64,000 bases of DNA from Sanguinoderma infundibulare (taxonomy: Eukaryota > Basidiomycota > Agaricomycetes > Polyporales > Polyporaceae), in NCBI GenBank assembly GCA_032821775.1, contig JAVLRN010000017.1:372001-436000 (forward strand), in the 5' to 3' direction. Below the pieces are notes generated by a model. It had not been told where the DNA came from. It did not search any database and saw nothing but the letters and a program-made list of their open reading frames with translations. Numbering within the stretch: position 1 is the first letter of the stretch; every line of letters begins with the position of its first letter. Shown here in pieces: positions 35,330 through 47,077 of this stretch. Made by a program: the position numbers and the translations under genes.

Positions 35330-36768
35330 TCATACATTTTGTGGGGATCGGTACATTTCCGCATTCTCAAACAACACTCTCAGTCCCTCCCCTAGAGATC
35401 CATCGGACGCGAACGGGCTGTCCACGTCTGTAGCCCACGGTTGTACCTTACCGCGGAACGCCGTCATCAGGAGCGATCCCTCGCGAGGTCGAAGCTCCTC
35501 GATGGAGCACCCCAGTGTCCTTGGAGGTGGGATATGCCGTAAGTCACGAATACGCTTGATGCGGAGGACGACGACGGGCTTCTGCGCATGATCTAGAAGC
35601 GTTGACTGCTCGAAGCAGCACACCAATGAGCCTGACGAAGACGAGGCCGATGTGTCAGCGAACGGAGCGGTCGCTTGGCCGGGGAGCATACCTTCGAATG
35701 GACTGTATCGGACCCGCTTTCCGTCCACTCGCAGCGAAAAGCTCCAGAGGTATTGCATGGGGGGTCGATGAATAGAAGAGGGGCCGATAAGTATACGAGT
35801 GCAATTGTACTGGGGGGTGAGGCTGAAGTTGAATGCCTGTCCGAACGCGGTGATGACGGGCGTCCCACATCCAGGCACGCGGAGTGGATGGGCGACTTTT
35901 GATTGTGTCGTGATGGATGTCATGCGGTCGAGCATCTGTTGCGAGATGAGACCGTCCTGGAGTAGGAGGATGGACAGTCTTTGACGCGAGGGAAGACGGG
36001 TGAATCCCAATGCGGAGACTCTCCAAGGCGTACCATAGTCGGTGACCAAGTCAGCGCCTGCTTTAAAGGTCGCGGGATCAGAGGAGGGCGTGAGGCGGAA
36101 GCGAAGCTCGCCTGCGAGCGGGGGATTGAATGGAGGAAGGTGGTAATATAAGAATCCACGAGTGTCAGGAGGAAACTGCCTGCTCTTGAATCCGGCACAA
36201 TATAGGTCTGTGGACCCATGTGGAGGGAGAGAAGATGCGGTTGGAGTGCGCTGCAGAATGACATCGATGAGAGCGTGACGCCGTGAGCTTAAGTCGACGT
36301 AGTTTTTCGGAGTGAGCCTGGCTGGGTCAAGTGTGCGTATGCTCCGCTTAGCTGCCGTCGTGACCTCGGGGGCCGCTCCTGAGGCCGCGGCCAACTGTTC
36401 CGCAGTGCGAGGAGAACTATTAAAGTTCCTGTTTGTGACATGCCGAACAAGGGGGAGATTGGAATGCGGTACCCCTCGTCGAGATGGGAGCGCAGTACGG
36501 AGAGAATGACCGCGAGGAACGCATCGTGGTACCGCGAGACCCGTTCGGATAACTGAGAGGCTTTTGGTATTCCTATATTGTAACCGTATGGCTCGTCAGT
36601 ATCATTACAAGTTGTGCAGTAGGGTTTTTACCTACTCCTCCAGGACTGGTGCAAATTGGAGGAGGGGGAGGTAGCGCTGAGCGTCGGAAGTTCAACAATG
36701 ATCACGGCGAAAGTGGAGACTTCCTGGGAACCTTCGTGCATCCCGGAGTGCACGGACCGAGCGTCCAT
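35330..36768 (-). CDS. Orphan 439-aa protein of an Agaricomycete-type family
   Basis: Three exons (36768-36636, 36572-36473, 36416-35330) join in frame to give 439 residues. Exons 1-2 give MDARSVHSGMHEGSQEVSTF and ERVSRYHDAFLAVILSVLRS. The long exon carries GFLYYHLPPFNPPLAGELRF, a segment that recurs in uncharacterised basidiomycete proteins as far as I recall, then LLQDGLISQQMLDRM and a C-terminal GSLGEGLRVLFENAEMYRS. A TATATA box at 36,782-36,789 is too close to this ATG, so the internal Met at codon 10 (36,741) may be the real start. It lies 117 bp upstream of the next minus-strand gene's stop. No function can be assigned. Confidence 0.65.
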
Positions 36769-36884
36769 TCACCAGCCAAGTACTATATACAGCAGTTCCA
36801 TAACTTACTCGCGCGACACGGCACATAGACAGCAGCGAACTGGAGGCATGGGTACCCATCTTCCGGATGGAATTAAATGCACAT

Positions 36885-39134
36885 CTACCCCCTTCCCCGA
36901 CCTTTCCGAGTCGTCTTAACCCTCTTGTTCGCCGCATTTGCTGACGCCGTATCAGCCGCCTCCCGGACGCGCTTCGCCCTGGTCGTCCTCTCCTCAGCTC
37001 CGGTTTTCTTAGCCGCACCAAGAACGCGTTCGCCCGAGCGCGGCGGTGGCGGCAGACGCTCCCCAATCACATCTTCCACCCCCCATCCCTCGCGGCACCC
37101 GCGATACTCTGCACCCCCATCGAATGCCGAAATGTCGATGAACTGGATATAAGCGTCCCCAATGTACTGCTCCGGCGGACACTCGGTCGCGAATCGCCAC
37201 TCGACGTCGAACTTCGGCTCCTCCCACCGGCGCGGGACGACGAGGACATACTTGACCTCGACGGGCCCGGGCTTGTTCGGCCACTCTTCGCGCGCTCGCT
37301 CCCGCAGCTGCGCGATCGTCTCGCGATTCAACGTCAATGACGGATCCGGTGCAGAATCGCTGCTCGCGCGCGCGCTGGGGCCATCGTTTGGGTCTCGCTT
37401 CGCCACAATGTGCATGACCCATAGGACGACATGATCCCAGGTCAGCTCGAAGGTGAACGCGTCGAACGGCGGGTTCTTCGTGCGGATGGCCGCGGCCGGG
37501 TAGTAGTACGATTCGGCATCGAGAGTGAGCATCCGAACGTCCTCGTATGTGACGCGCTGCAGGCGGTGACCCCACGTTGGGCCGATGCCGAGGGGTCTTG
37601 TTATCTGTGTGGACCGTGTTGAAACGGTCGGGGTCGATGTTCTTGTGCTCCACCCCATGCTCCGGTCGCCGTGGATGGCAAGTATCAGTGGACGACTCGC
37701 GTGCCCCTCGGAGCGCGCCTGTCGGTACACAAAGTGAATCGCTCCGGGCCTGGACGAGACCTTGGTCATGGGCTCGAAAGGGTGATGATTGCGGTTATAT
37801 AGCGGCAAACAACGAAGTGTGTAGCGCATGGCAAGGTGGTAGAACAGGAGGGGCGCAAAACAGATGCATGAAGCGCTGTTGGAGGAATCGAAGAACGTAG
37901 TGGCGTCGTCGGGGTCCAAAACAGTCAAAAGCCTCTCGAGCATTTCCTCCTGTACGGTTCGTGTCGAGAAGCGGACCACACCCAAGCTGTCTGAGCTCAG
38001 CGCGGTTGGCGACACCGGACCTGCACGGTCGACCAGAGTGATATCAGCAGCGTTCTCGTTTGATTGGATCTTGCGGCCCTGAAAGAGGTCGGTGATCGTC
38101 GTCAAGTTCTGGTATGATGCCATAGCCATGGATGTCTGGGCCCGATACCGGTTTGGACCAGTGAGAAATAGGAGAATATGTCGTGGACACGGGCCGACGT
38201 CGGACAGGATGGATCGGACGGTAGCGGCGTCGACTGTCTCGTAACCGTGTCCTTGCGCCGCAGCCAACTCGCGTACGGCCGGTAAACCCAACCTGAACAG
38301 ATCCAGGAGGTCAGCCCTCAAGCGATGATCACAATATTATGTGGTACATACAGCGCAGCGACTTCTTCGGCATTCCATAGCGACATCCGCCACTCTCGGA
38401 CGCAAGGCTGGCCGATGATGTCGTCGTAGTAAGACCTGTCGCAAGGAGCAACGGCAACGAAGAACGCCCACAGATTCCTGTGCGTGATTGACGGCGGGAG
38501 GGTCTGTTTCTGGGCATCGAAGAGAGACCAGACTCGAGAAGCGTTGTCGACCGGGTGCGGGAGGTGTGTGTAGGGATCGAAGCCAGCTGTGGCGGTCTGC
38601 ACGACACCGCGTTCGTCGAAGAGGTAGGTGACTCCGGACCACGAAGTGAAGAGGACTGATTGCTCTCGGGACAGACACCGGACTAGGAAGAAGAAAAGGA
38701 AGCAGGACCGCCCTGGACGCCATAGATATAAGTTCAGGGTGTATGAGAGCCGAGGAAGGATGGGACGGGGCATACCGATGCCAGACTGGCCATGGAGGAG
38801 GCAGCCGCTTATTGGACTTGGCCCCTCTTCTCTGCGAGCATTCTCAAGACGGGCCTCGAACAGCAGGTACTCCTCACGCAAGTACACGGGGATACGAAGA
38901 CGATCCATCCCGAAAGCCGCTCGTACCGAATCCTGCTCGATATGGAGGACACGCTGGTCAGACGGCTTGTCGAGGAGGCCGTCGAGGGTCGCTCGGCCGC
39001 GAGCACCCCAATACATGCCATGAAGGTCGAGCCAGTGCTTGTTGTCCGCGGGAGTCCAACGTTCGCGGTAGGAGGTCTGGAGAGCCGTGGATCAAGGATT
39101 TAAAGAGCGGCATGGGGATCAAACTCACAGTCAT
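36885..39134 (-). CDS. CRN/RHS-type P-loop NTPase protein A (691 aa)
   Basis: Exons 39134-39129, 39076-38776, 38712-38352 and 38292-36885 give 691 residues. The Walker A region is split by a phase-1 intron and reads LLHGQSGIG-RSCFLFFFLV, with Arg in place of the catalytic Lys. It is followed by VLFTSWSGVTYLFDERG, RVWSLFDA and AFFVAVAP. The C-terminal part has EVKYVLVVPRRWEEPKFDVEW and DAYIQFIDISAFDG, and ends in a basic tail (AANKRVKTTRKGRGRG) that could act as a nuclear signal. The plan is that of fungal Crinkler/RHS-like proteins, an NTPase joined to a C-terminal module related to restriction-type nucleases. It is colinear with protein B at 44,639, sharing all three intron positions. The two-codon first exon is the weakest part of the model. 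The Arg suggests weak or lost ATP hydrolysis. Confidence 0.7.
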
Positions 39135-39349
39135 GGTTAACGGGGTTGCGTGTGAGGAGGCAATGGCTTCAGTTGGAGACGACCGGACTACCCGTGCGCC
39201 TTTTGAATCATCCCCGCACAGATCCGATATGGATAAAGCCTTTCGATCCTTCCCAAAGTGCAGTGTTCCGTGGCGGAAATGTGATCGGCATCGGATAAAT
39301 GCTCATCCCGCACTCGACTACCCCTCACACACGTATGTCACATGAAGAC

Positions 39350-39380
39350 GCTTCCATCAGCAAAAGCGCCAAAGTGTTGC
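39350..39380 (+). repeat. Left arm of an inverted repeat
   Basis: An imperfect 31-bp stretch containing ATCAGCAAAAGCGCCAAA (39,356-39,373) whose reverse complement is at 43,924-43,941. The flanking GCTTCC and GTTGC also match. It lies 216 bp upstream of NTPase A. No clear target-site duplication is seen. Confidence 0.6.
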
Positions 39381-40070
39381 CTTCCGTAATGTAATGGCAG
39401 TCTAATGGAACACGATTATTAGTTGGCGTTACAACCCCGAGTGTGTCAAGAATGAGCGTTACAAATGAGAACTAAATGACCGCTTCGCAATGCAAACCCC
39501 ACCATGGCAAGGTGGTGCATTGCAATCCACCATTGTCAAGGTAAGGGATCACCACGACATACGAGGATTGCAATGGCACGGTAATCCTCATATTGGGCTA
39601 GATAGATATTGCAGGCGGCCTCGGATACCAGTCAATAGCCTCGCGGCGGGCAAATGCAATTCACACAGGATAAAATCCGAATAACCATGGGTTTTATTGC
39701 GCTGCACTAACATATACACACGTAGTAGCCGCGGACGCTGGGCAAAAACGGGGGGGACAAACAACAAAAAAAAGGCACCAGTGGACCGGAGCAATACCAG
39801 AGGAGAGGGCGCAATCAAGCAAGCAACAAAGCAGGCGAGCTCACAAAGCATATGAGACAAGAAGGGCTAAGCGCTACCTTGTTCCACTCAGCGAGCACGT
39901 CGCTACTCCTGGAAAGTACGCATACAATCAGCTTTGAGTGGTAAAATGATGCATACATGCACTTACACATGCTGCTTACGGTCGCCGACCATCTAGAGGC
40001 CGGTTTTCTAAGGGTTGGAGGGCAGGAATAATTAGCTGGGGGTCGTCGTCGTCGTCAGTCGAAAGTGCTA
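39381..40070. other. Non-coding stretch with short TTGCAATGGCAAGG repeats
   Basis: No gene recognised. Variants of ATGGCAAGGTGGTGCATTGC occur at about 39,504 and, less well, at 39,575; a related copy is at 43,838, near the right arm of the inverted repeat. These look like subterminal repeats. Confidence 0.4.
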
Positions 40071-40077
40071 CTCACCA

Positions 40078-40215
40078 TGCGAGTGGCGTCGCTGATATCA
40101 CGAACCGCGGCGGTCTCGACCACATTGCGGACGGTGAAGCGCTTGATGGCCTTGTCCTTCGGTACGCATCGCGAGCAGCTTGAACAGCAAACGAGGTGGG
40201 GGCTGTGGCGTGGCT
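40078..40215 (-). pseudogene. Ribosomal protein eS26 fragment
   Basis: One exon's worth of minus-strand sequence reads [17 protein letters not shown] then [20 protein letters not shown], ending at a GT donor. This is the zinc-binding and central segment of eS26. The N-terminal and C-terminal exons are absent, and the residue before the first Cys, normally Arg, is Cys. Confidence 0.75.
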
Positions 40216-40394
40216 TTGGGCTAGGGCGGCGGCGGAGAGTCGTGCATGAGTGAATGCGGAGATGAGGGTAGAGGGAGAAGGCGGGATGATGGGGGCTGGA
40301 CGAGGTCGGCGGCTTAAGTAAAGGCAGCTTGGAAGGTCGCGAGCTGTGACGTCACAACACGTGGGTGCCAAACCGGGCAGAGGCGCCTCTCCCA

Positions 40395-40969
40395 TGCCTA
40401 CCTAACGTTAGCCGACCTCCCGACGTTGCCTCTACGCTCAAGTCGAACAAGGCCGCTTCCACGCGGACAACTACCTCCCCATACCCCGCGAAGGGCTACG
40501 AAGCCTCGCTGCACCAGTCATTACGTTCCACGACTCCGTACTCGGTGATGAGCAACACCAGCAGTCGTATCCTTGCTGCACAATCATCGAGTGAAGGGGC
40601 GGAGGAGGATCTCGTGTCAAACCTCGGACAAGGAGAGCGGACGCGGCAGGAGGTGTTGTGGGAGATCGTTGCCAGCGAGGAATGGTGCGTAATTCTGCTC
40701 AGTTCCATTCCATCGTCGCATAGTAACCTCAGTTCAGATACATGAACGAGCTGCTGAAGATGAAGGAGACATTCATTGAACCTCTTCTCCACCCATACAT
40801 CGCTTCCCCCGTATCATCACCAACGCCGTTGGACATCTACGATGATCTCGTCCATGCAGATTCCCTTCAGGAGTCTCTCGAGCACCTTCCTATCGCCGCC
40901 CGTTTCCTTGGTTCCCCTACTGGCGACCCTTCTGACTCGCCGGTGCCGAGCAACGAGACTCCGCACTGA
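40395..40969 (+). pseudogene. RhoGEF (DH-domain) gene fragment
   Basis: Plus-strand exons encode QEVLWEIVASEE, then YMNELLKMKETFIEPLLHPY and LEHLPIAARFLGSPTG, followed by a stop. This matches the start of a fungal DH domain (Dbl homology, Rho exchange factor). The splice between the two exons does not restore a frame, and the rest of the DH and PH domains is missing. Confidence 0.55.
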
Positions 40970-41293
40970 AAAGAGGATAACCACCCCAACATCGACGGAG
41001 AGTCGATGAACTCTGTCGAGGAGGACGAAGCTGAGGACCGAATGGGTGCGGACGGATGTGCAGCGATCAGTGTTGTCGTGAGGGAGGATTCGGTGGAAGA
41101 CGACGAGGGTTCATCAATCGGAGTAAGTGGACGGATGGAGAGTTCTGGGAGTGGCTTGAAGGAGCTGACTGAGTTCGGCGTGGACGTCAGACGAGCAGTT
41201 GGGGGCCAGTCTGGGAGTTGGGGTATCTTTTCCTTCTGGGATCTCCTTCCTGCCTTCGCTGCGCTTCGATCCATCAAGACGCTGGTCGCGACT

Positions 41294-41930
41294 AGAACCG
41301 CAGAACGTTCTTGTGATGCTCAGCATCACCTGTCCCATACGCGAGCTGTTCCTCGAAGATGCGCCAGCCGTCCGCCCTACCCTCGCGCTCACCGACGTGC
41401 TCGACTCCGCACGTCCGACGGCCCTCCCGATCTCCTTCTGCGGGTACCCCTTCACGGGCGTCCTCGAATCGGACTTTCTCAACATGCTGCGCACCGTGGA
41501 CCCATCCGGCCTGAGGAGCCTGGCCTTCGTGATCGAGCTGAAGGCAGTGGACCGCGACTTGGATTTCTGCCGCGCATTCGTGAGTTCTTTGTCCTCTTGT
41601 CAACTGTCTGCGTGTACGACGCAACTGCATGACCCACTCTCGCCTTCCTTTCCCTAGGCTGACATCGAAGCGACGCTTTCTGGCTTGCAGCTGACCAGCC
41701 TCGACATCACCGTGAGCGACGTCGGGCTGGACGAGCAGGTTCCGGATGAGCTGTTCATGACCCCGCGGACCAGTCGGAGGCCGCACCCGCAGTTCCCTGT
41801 GCCTCTAGAGGACTACCAGGACATGGAGCGTGCCTTGCGTATGGGGAAGGCGCATTCAATGTTCCGGCGCTGGCAGTGCGATGCTCTCGGAGTCCTCAGT
41901 TTACCAGGCCGGACAAATGCTTCCGCACCA
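41294..41930 (+). pseudogene. F-box/LRR-like protein C-terminal fragment
   Basis: Two exons around an intron at 41,579-41,657 encode LSITCPIRELFLED, FLNMLRTVDPSGLRSLAFV and, after the splice, LTSLDITVSDVGLDEQVPDE. The pattern resembles the leucine-rich C-terminal part of the F-box-like families common in Agaricomycetes. No start is visible. The frame runs on into the promoter of the next gene without its own stop, so it is a truncated piece. Confidence 0.4.
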
Positions 41931-41939
41931 CTCGAGCAG

Positions 41940-41946
41940 TATAAAA
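41940..41946 (+). promoter_or_regulatory. TATA box of the secreted ART-like pseudogene
   Basis: TATAAAA, 160 bp upstream of the ATG at 42,106, within a region of CT-rich leader. Confidence 0.5.
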
Positions 41947-42105
41947 ACCCTCCGTCCAGCATGCCAGTTCCCCAGCTCGCTTTTCCTTCGCTTCCGAGCC
42001 CCCATGCAGCTGTGCGGCTTTTTCCTTCACATTCACTAACGAACCTACCACCTACACACCCATCGCTCCTTAACGCACATCTTCACGTCCCAGTGCACAT
42101 TCATC

Positions 42106-43628
42106 ATGCCATCCTTCAGCCGCCTTCTCATTCTCTCCGTCCTCAGCGTCTCGCTCGCCGTGCAGTCTGCGCCTGTCCGTGAGACGGCCGGTACCGACCT
42201 TGCTAATGTACGTGGGCTCTAAACGCTGCAGCGGGTTCTCTGTGCTGACATGCTGATTATTCGTAGGCGGTCGTGACCGAGCGCGATGTCGTCGCGGTGC
42301 CTGTCGATGAGGTCGACAAAGTCGACGACGTTGACGACGTTGAAGACGACCTCAGCGCGCGCGACCTCGACGACAACGAGGTCGAAGACGACCTCAGTGC
42401 TCGCGACCTCGACGACGCCGACGACGAAACGACAACGATGATTCCGCCCTCGAGCGCTGGGCGGCTCGCAAATCCTCTTCTAAGACCACCAAGAAGACGA
42501 CTCCGAAGAAGACAACTCCGAAGAAGATGACTCCGAAGACCACTTCTCCCAAGAACATGATTCCCAAGAAGACGACGCCGAAGACCACCACCCCGAAGAC
42601 GACTTCTCCCAAGAAGACAACCCCCAAGGTGGTACGTGTCCATCTTGTCGATGACGCCCCGTGTGCTTCCGCAACTCATAACGTCATTGCACAGTGTCCG
42701 ATCAAGACAAAGAACGGGACCACAGCGAAGGGGTCGAAGACGATCAAGAAGCCTCGCCTCTTCGAACGCGCGATTGACTACATCGCACACCTCGTCGCAC
42801 GCACCTCGCTCGAGTTCGTCGGCTGGCACGGTCCCAACAGCGTACGTCCCCTCCACTTCCTCCTCTCCCCCCATGTCACGTTTCTCACGTCACGAGCAGG
42901 ACACGTCCGCCTTCTGGCAGTTGAAGGGTCAGCTCGAGAAGCCCACTAAGCCCGACGGCTTCTTCGACTTCATCGGTCTCGGCCTCAAGACCACTGCGGG
43001 CACGAGTGGCGCCGACGCCGAGATTGGTCCCGGCGTGTACGTTACGGACGACAAGGACATGTACGTGCTCCCTCTGCCCCTGCATTCTCTTTGAATATGC
43101 TCACGGTCTTAGTTTTCTCGTTCCTTGCGCAGCGCCATCGTGTTCGCGAACAACAACGCGAAGGTGAACCCCGGCACCACCCCGCAAGTCTGCGCCATCT
43201 TCGCCAAGTCGACCTCCAACTGGCGCGTCGCACTTCGCAAGTGGTTCATCCCCGAGAAGCTCGTGGTGACTCGTTGGACGCCGCGAGGAAGGCCGCGCTT
43301 GAGAAGGCACGCATCGACCACGTCAAGAAGGCCGTCCCCGGTGTGAGCGCCGAGAGCGTCGTCAAGTTCTCGCTCCTCAAACGTAAGAGTGCGTGCTCCT
43401 TTCGCTTTTTTCATTTCCACACCTTGCGAATGTGCAGCTGACTGTCCGTGGCGGCGCGTTTCTAGCGAAGTCCGGCCAGATGGTCATCCCCGCGACAATC
43501 ACGAATCAGTTCACGGCCCAGTGCGTCAAGGTCGATGGCACCCGTTCCCCGCGTTTTCGTACAACGGCGAGAAGCTCCGCAGCGAGTGGGAAATCGCGGC
43601 CGAGGATGCTGGCGAGGACTGCGCGTGA
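42106..43628 (+). pseudogene. Secreted ADP-ribosyltransferase-like protein, frameshifted
   Basis: Starts with a clear signal peptide (MPSFSRLLILSVLSVSLAVQ), followed by an acidic DD/DLDD repeat region, a Lys/Thr/Pro repeat region (KTTPKKTTPK type) and a domain containing EFVGWHGPNS, IGPGVYVTDD and TPQVCAIFAKS. The His in GWHG and the Tyr in GVYV are spaced as in H-Y-type ART folds, so an ART-like domain is likely but not certain. Five to six exons with short introns can be followed. The frame changes at three places without a splice site: about 42,430, about 43,265 and about 43,545. The gene is therefore decayed as it stands. It ends at TGA 43,628. Substrate and role are unknown. Confidence 0.55.
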
Positions 43629-43920
43629 TGATGGATGGCATTGTTATGTGGTATTGTTTTGTGAAGGGATGCAGTAAAGCGCTGTTGTTCAATTGCCTCG
43701 GACTGAAATTGTGTAGTAGTACATGCGTTGGAGCTAACGGCGACCAAAATGTCTATGAAGTATACGAATTGATGCAGTACCACTAAATCTAAGTCTCAAC
43801 GGCCCTACGAATATATCCCGGCACTACGATGTTTGCAATGGCAAGGTGATGTGTTGCAACCCCCGCCCTTGCCCATTTAGGGGTTGGAATCCCCGTCCGG
43901 CGTGGCAGTGCCCGTTGCAA

Positions 43921-43951
43921 CCTTTTGGCGCTTTTGCTGATGTCGGAAGCA
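43921..43951 (-). repeat. Right arm of an inverted repeat
   Basis: Reverse complement of the left arm at 39,350-39,380, with one 3-bp and one 1-bp indel. It lies about 690 bp upstream of NTPase B. Confidence 0.6.
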
Positions 43952-44638
43952 CAGCTGTCTTTTGAGGTCTGCACTTAAGCCCTTCCACTCCTCCTGAAAC
44001 ACGAATTTCATTTGGGACCATGAGACATTACTCACTGAGCTTATTCTTTCTAGACCTAGCTGCAATGACACGGAACCACGCCTTGTTGAATGCGACCGTC
44101 GCCCACAGAGGTGCTCGTTGAGGGTTTCAAGCTTGTTGCCGACACGTTCACCCAATCACCATCCGTGAGAAAATACAGACGCGTGACGTCAATGCCCAAA
44201 TCCGGAGGCCTGTGCAAACCTCCTTTATTTCTGCGAGCCGAGCCTAGCTACTGAGGCCTACTCATAGGACGCATGTCTCGCCTTGTCAACTTGGACTCTC
44301 CCATCACGCACCGCATCCGACATATGCAATGCGAGATACCGTCCATCTACAGCTTCCTGAGGCAACTCTGATGGCCCTCTTTGCTCAACACTCAATTGGC
44401 GTCCTTTGAAACGGGCCCAGCGTGTTCCCAATATGATGCATGCAAGATTCGGGACAGCCGCCACAGTCAGGCGAGATTGAAAGGCGGATGACGATGGGAT
44501 TCTCGGGTTGTCCTCGAGGTCTGTCTTTCTCTCGCTTCCTCTGTTTCTTTACTCTATCTTTTCTCTTTCTTGCAAACGGTCGCCGCCCGGTGCGTGCAAC
44601 CATTCAGCCAAAGTACAATCTTTCGTCAGTCACAGGCG

Positions 44639-46860
44639 ATGGATCCAACATTGCAAAAAGCTAATGTAAGTTGCATCTCAACGATCACGGTAATGAGCTT
44701 CTAATATTCGACCCGCTAGCTGCCCCCGCCCTACCGTCTTCTCTGGAAAGATGTCAAAGATGAGGAGCTGGTTGCCTTCTATGAACGTTATTGGAAGCAT
44801 CCTGAGGTCTTGGAGGCCATCAAAAAAGCCCCCCCCGAGCAGCGTTTCCTCCCCATCGACCAAGAACGAGCTGTAGACCTGTTTGGTCCGACCGCAGTCA
44901 GGAAGTTCAAGTTGTACTTCCTCGCCATCTACTTCCTGTTCGCTCAGCGGATCGTAAACGCACGCGACCTATCCCAAGTTCTCATTTACGGTTGCGTGCT
45001 CTTAGGGCAGTCGGGTATCGGTGCGTGAAGTGGCCGTCCTTTTCAGATCCGCATCACACTCACTGTGTCTGTCCAGGAAAATCTGTCTTCCTGCTCTTCT
45101 TCCTTATCTACTGCCTCACGCGTGGGGAAGCGGTGATGTTAACTACGACCTCGGGCCGGACATTCCTTTTTGACGAGTACGGTGTGGCCAGTTTGAAGAC
45201 GTCCGATTTCGACCCCACTTTCCATGTCCCGCCGACTGAGACAGCCACCCATCCTACGCGGTTCTGGTCACTAGTGGATTCCCCACCGGCAGATCAGCCC
45301 CTCCCCTCCGGAGTCACGTACGATTCCAGACGCGTGTTCTTTGTCGCGTCGCTGTCGCCCAACAATTCCCACCGCTGCTCGAACGTGCTGGCGATGTCTA
45401 CTGTCCTCCGGTGGGTCTTTGCATTGTGGACTCCGACAGAGATGGGGATCCTGTACGTATTCTGCTGCATGATCATGACATTTCAAGGCACTGACCACTG
45501 AATCTCAACACTTGCCAGTCTACGCAACACTCCCGGCGCACATGTATGTCCTGAGCAGAAAGCCCGGTATCCAACACTGGACGATACAACCGTGACAGAG
45601 CTCTGCTCGATCGTCAGCCCCATTCCTCGAGACGTCCTCACGTTCTTGTCCGTGCCCTGGGTGTACGAGGACCGCATGCGGAAGGCAATCCAGTACTACG
45701 ACGATGTCGGCAAGCTCGTCCACCTGGTATCAAACCCGGACCTGCTATCGTACGAAGTGTCCAACGCGCTCGTAACTGTCACGCGCAGAGGGCCGGTCAA
45801 CCCGAAGAATTTCGACCGTGACGACGAGGTCGAAATTACGTGGAAGAACGCCGACGTCTACGGACGTCTCATCAATAAGCTTCAAACCCTGAGCTTCGAG
45901 GGTGCGAGGACGTTCTGCCTCATATTCCACGGTGCCCCACCGGAATTCGCCCCCCTTCGTGGCATCGCGTTTGAGGGCTACGGCGTGCGCTGCACACGCT
46001 GTGGGGAGGGAGTTGTGGGGAAGGCAGCGTTCGGGGACCTCGTGCCCATGACCCCTCTGGACTCAGCATCTGGCAAGTCAGACTCAGGGTCCCTCATCCG
46101 CTTCGGGTATCATTGTGGTGGAAAATTCACATACCAGATCATGGACGATAGGCGGATCTTCTGGAAGGTTTCGCGGCAAGGTGCAAGAGAAGACCAGTCC
46201 TCTTCCACGTCGTTCACCGGTAACTCGCCTTGGACCCCGCGGCATTACTGCGAATATGCGCGCGTCGAGGACCTCCCCATAGACACACATACATACTATC
46301 GCCCCTCCCGCCATACCTTCCCGCTCTTCGATGCCGCCTTCTTTGAGGGCGATGACACCCACATTACGCTTCACGTCCTCCAGATGACTGTCGCGCGTAA
46401 GCACAACGGCGTTGAGAGCGGCTTCGGCTTCATTGAGCAGCTCAAGGTCCGCGCTCGTAAACAATGGCCTAAGGCTAAAACAGAGGTCGTCTACGTTCTT
46501 GTCGTGCCGAAGGACGTGCAGCGGTTCAACTACGAATGGCAGTTCCACAAGGCGTTTAAAAAACACGCCGGCAATGTGTTCATCCAGTTTCTCGACGTCT
46601 CCGGCTTCGAGGGTTTCCGGGTGCAGGATATCCTTGGGGAACTTGAACCTAGCTCGGCGGCGTCTCAGCCTGTTGACGGTGCCTCGGCGGACTCTGCCAT
46701 TGCGACCAGTGGGATGGGGACTAAGGGCAAGGACAAGGGCAAGGCCAAGGAGACGACGCCCGCGGCTGGCACCAACCCGAACCCTCCAACGGCCGCCGCA
46801 AGGCCACGAACCCGGGCGACGGTGTGGAAAGAGAACCAGGCGTCGGGGTCCGGAGCATGA
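44639..46860 (+). CDS. CRN/RHS-type P-loop NTPase protein B (681 aa)
   Basis: Exons 44639-44665, 44720-45020, 45077-45452 and 45519-46860 give 681 residues in frame. The start is MDPTLQKAN followed by LPPPYRLLWK. Walker A is intact and again split by an intron: LLGQSGIG-GKSVFLLFFL. Then come SGRTFLFDEYGVASL, RFWSLVDS and RRVFFVASLSP; the large last exon has VTELCSIVSPIPRDV, VVYVLVVPKDVQRFNYEWQF and NVFIQFLDVSGFEGF, then a low-complexity Lys/Ala tail. It is colinear with protein A (same intron phases; exon 2 is 301 bp in both) and in opposite orientation. It likely acts as an ATP-dependent nucleic-acid or chromatin factor of the fungal CRN/RHS group. That role is inference from family layout; the nuclease-like C-terminus shows no complete catalytic motif that I can point to. 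Confidence 0.75.
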
Positions 46861-47077
46861 GGGAGATAACCTGCTGACCCAACGGTGCGTCGTGGTGTTA
46901 TCCACGCGTCTTGTACATCAAGGATGATACTGACTTATGTACCAGAGGACGGATCGCCATCATCTCTGCGCTGGGCGCGTGCCATTCACCTTTTTCTTGC
47001 AACACGAACGTTGAACGTTCATTAATCAACTGCTGACACCCGCTGTTGCGTTTCGCTCATCCGACTTTCAGGAGACG

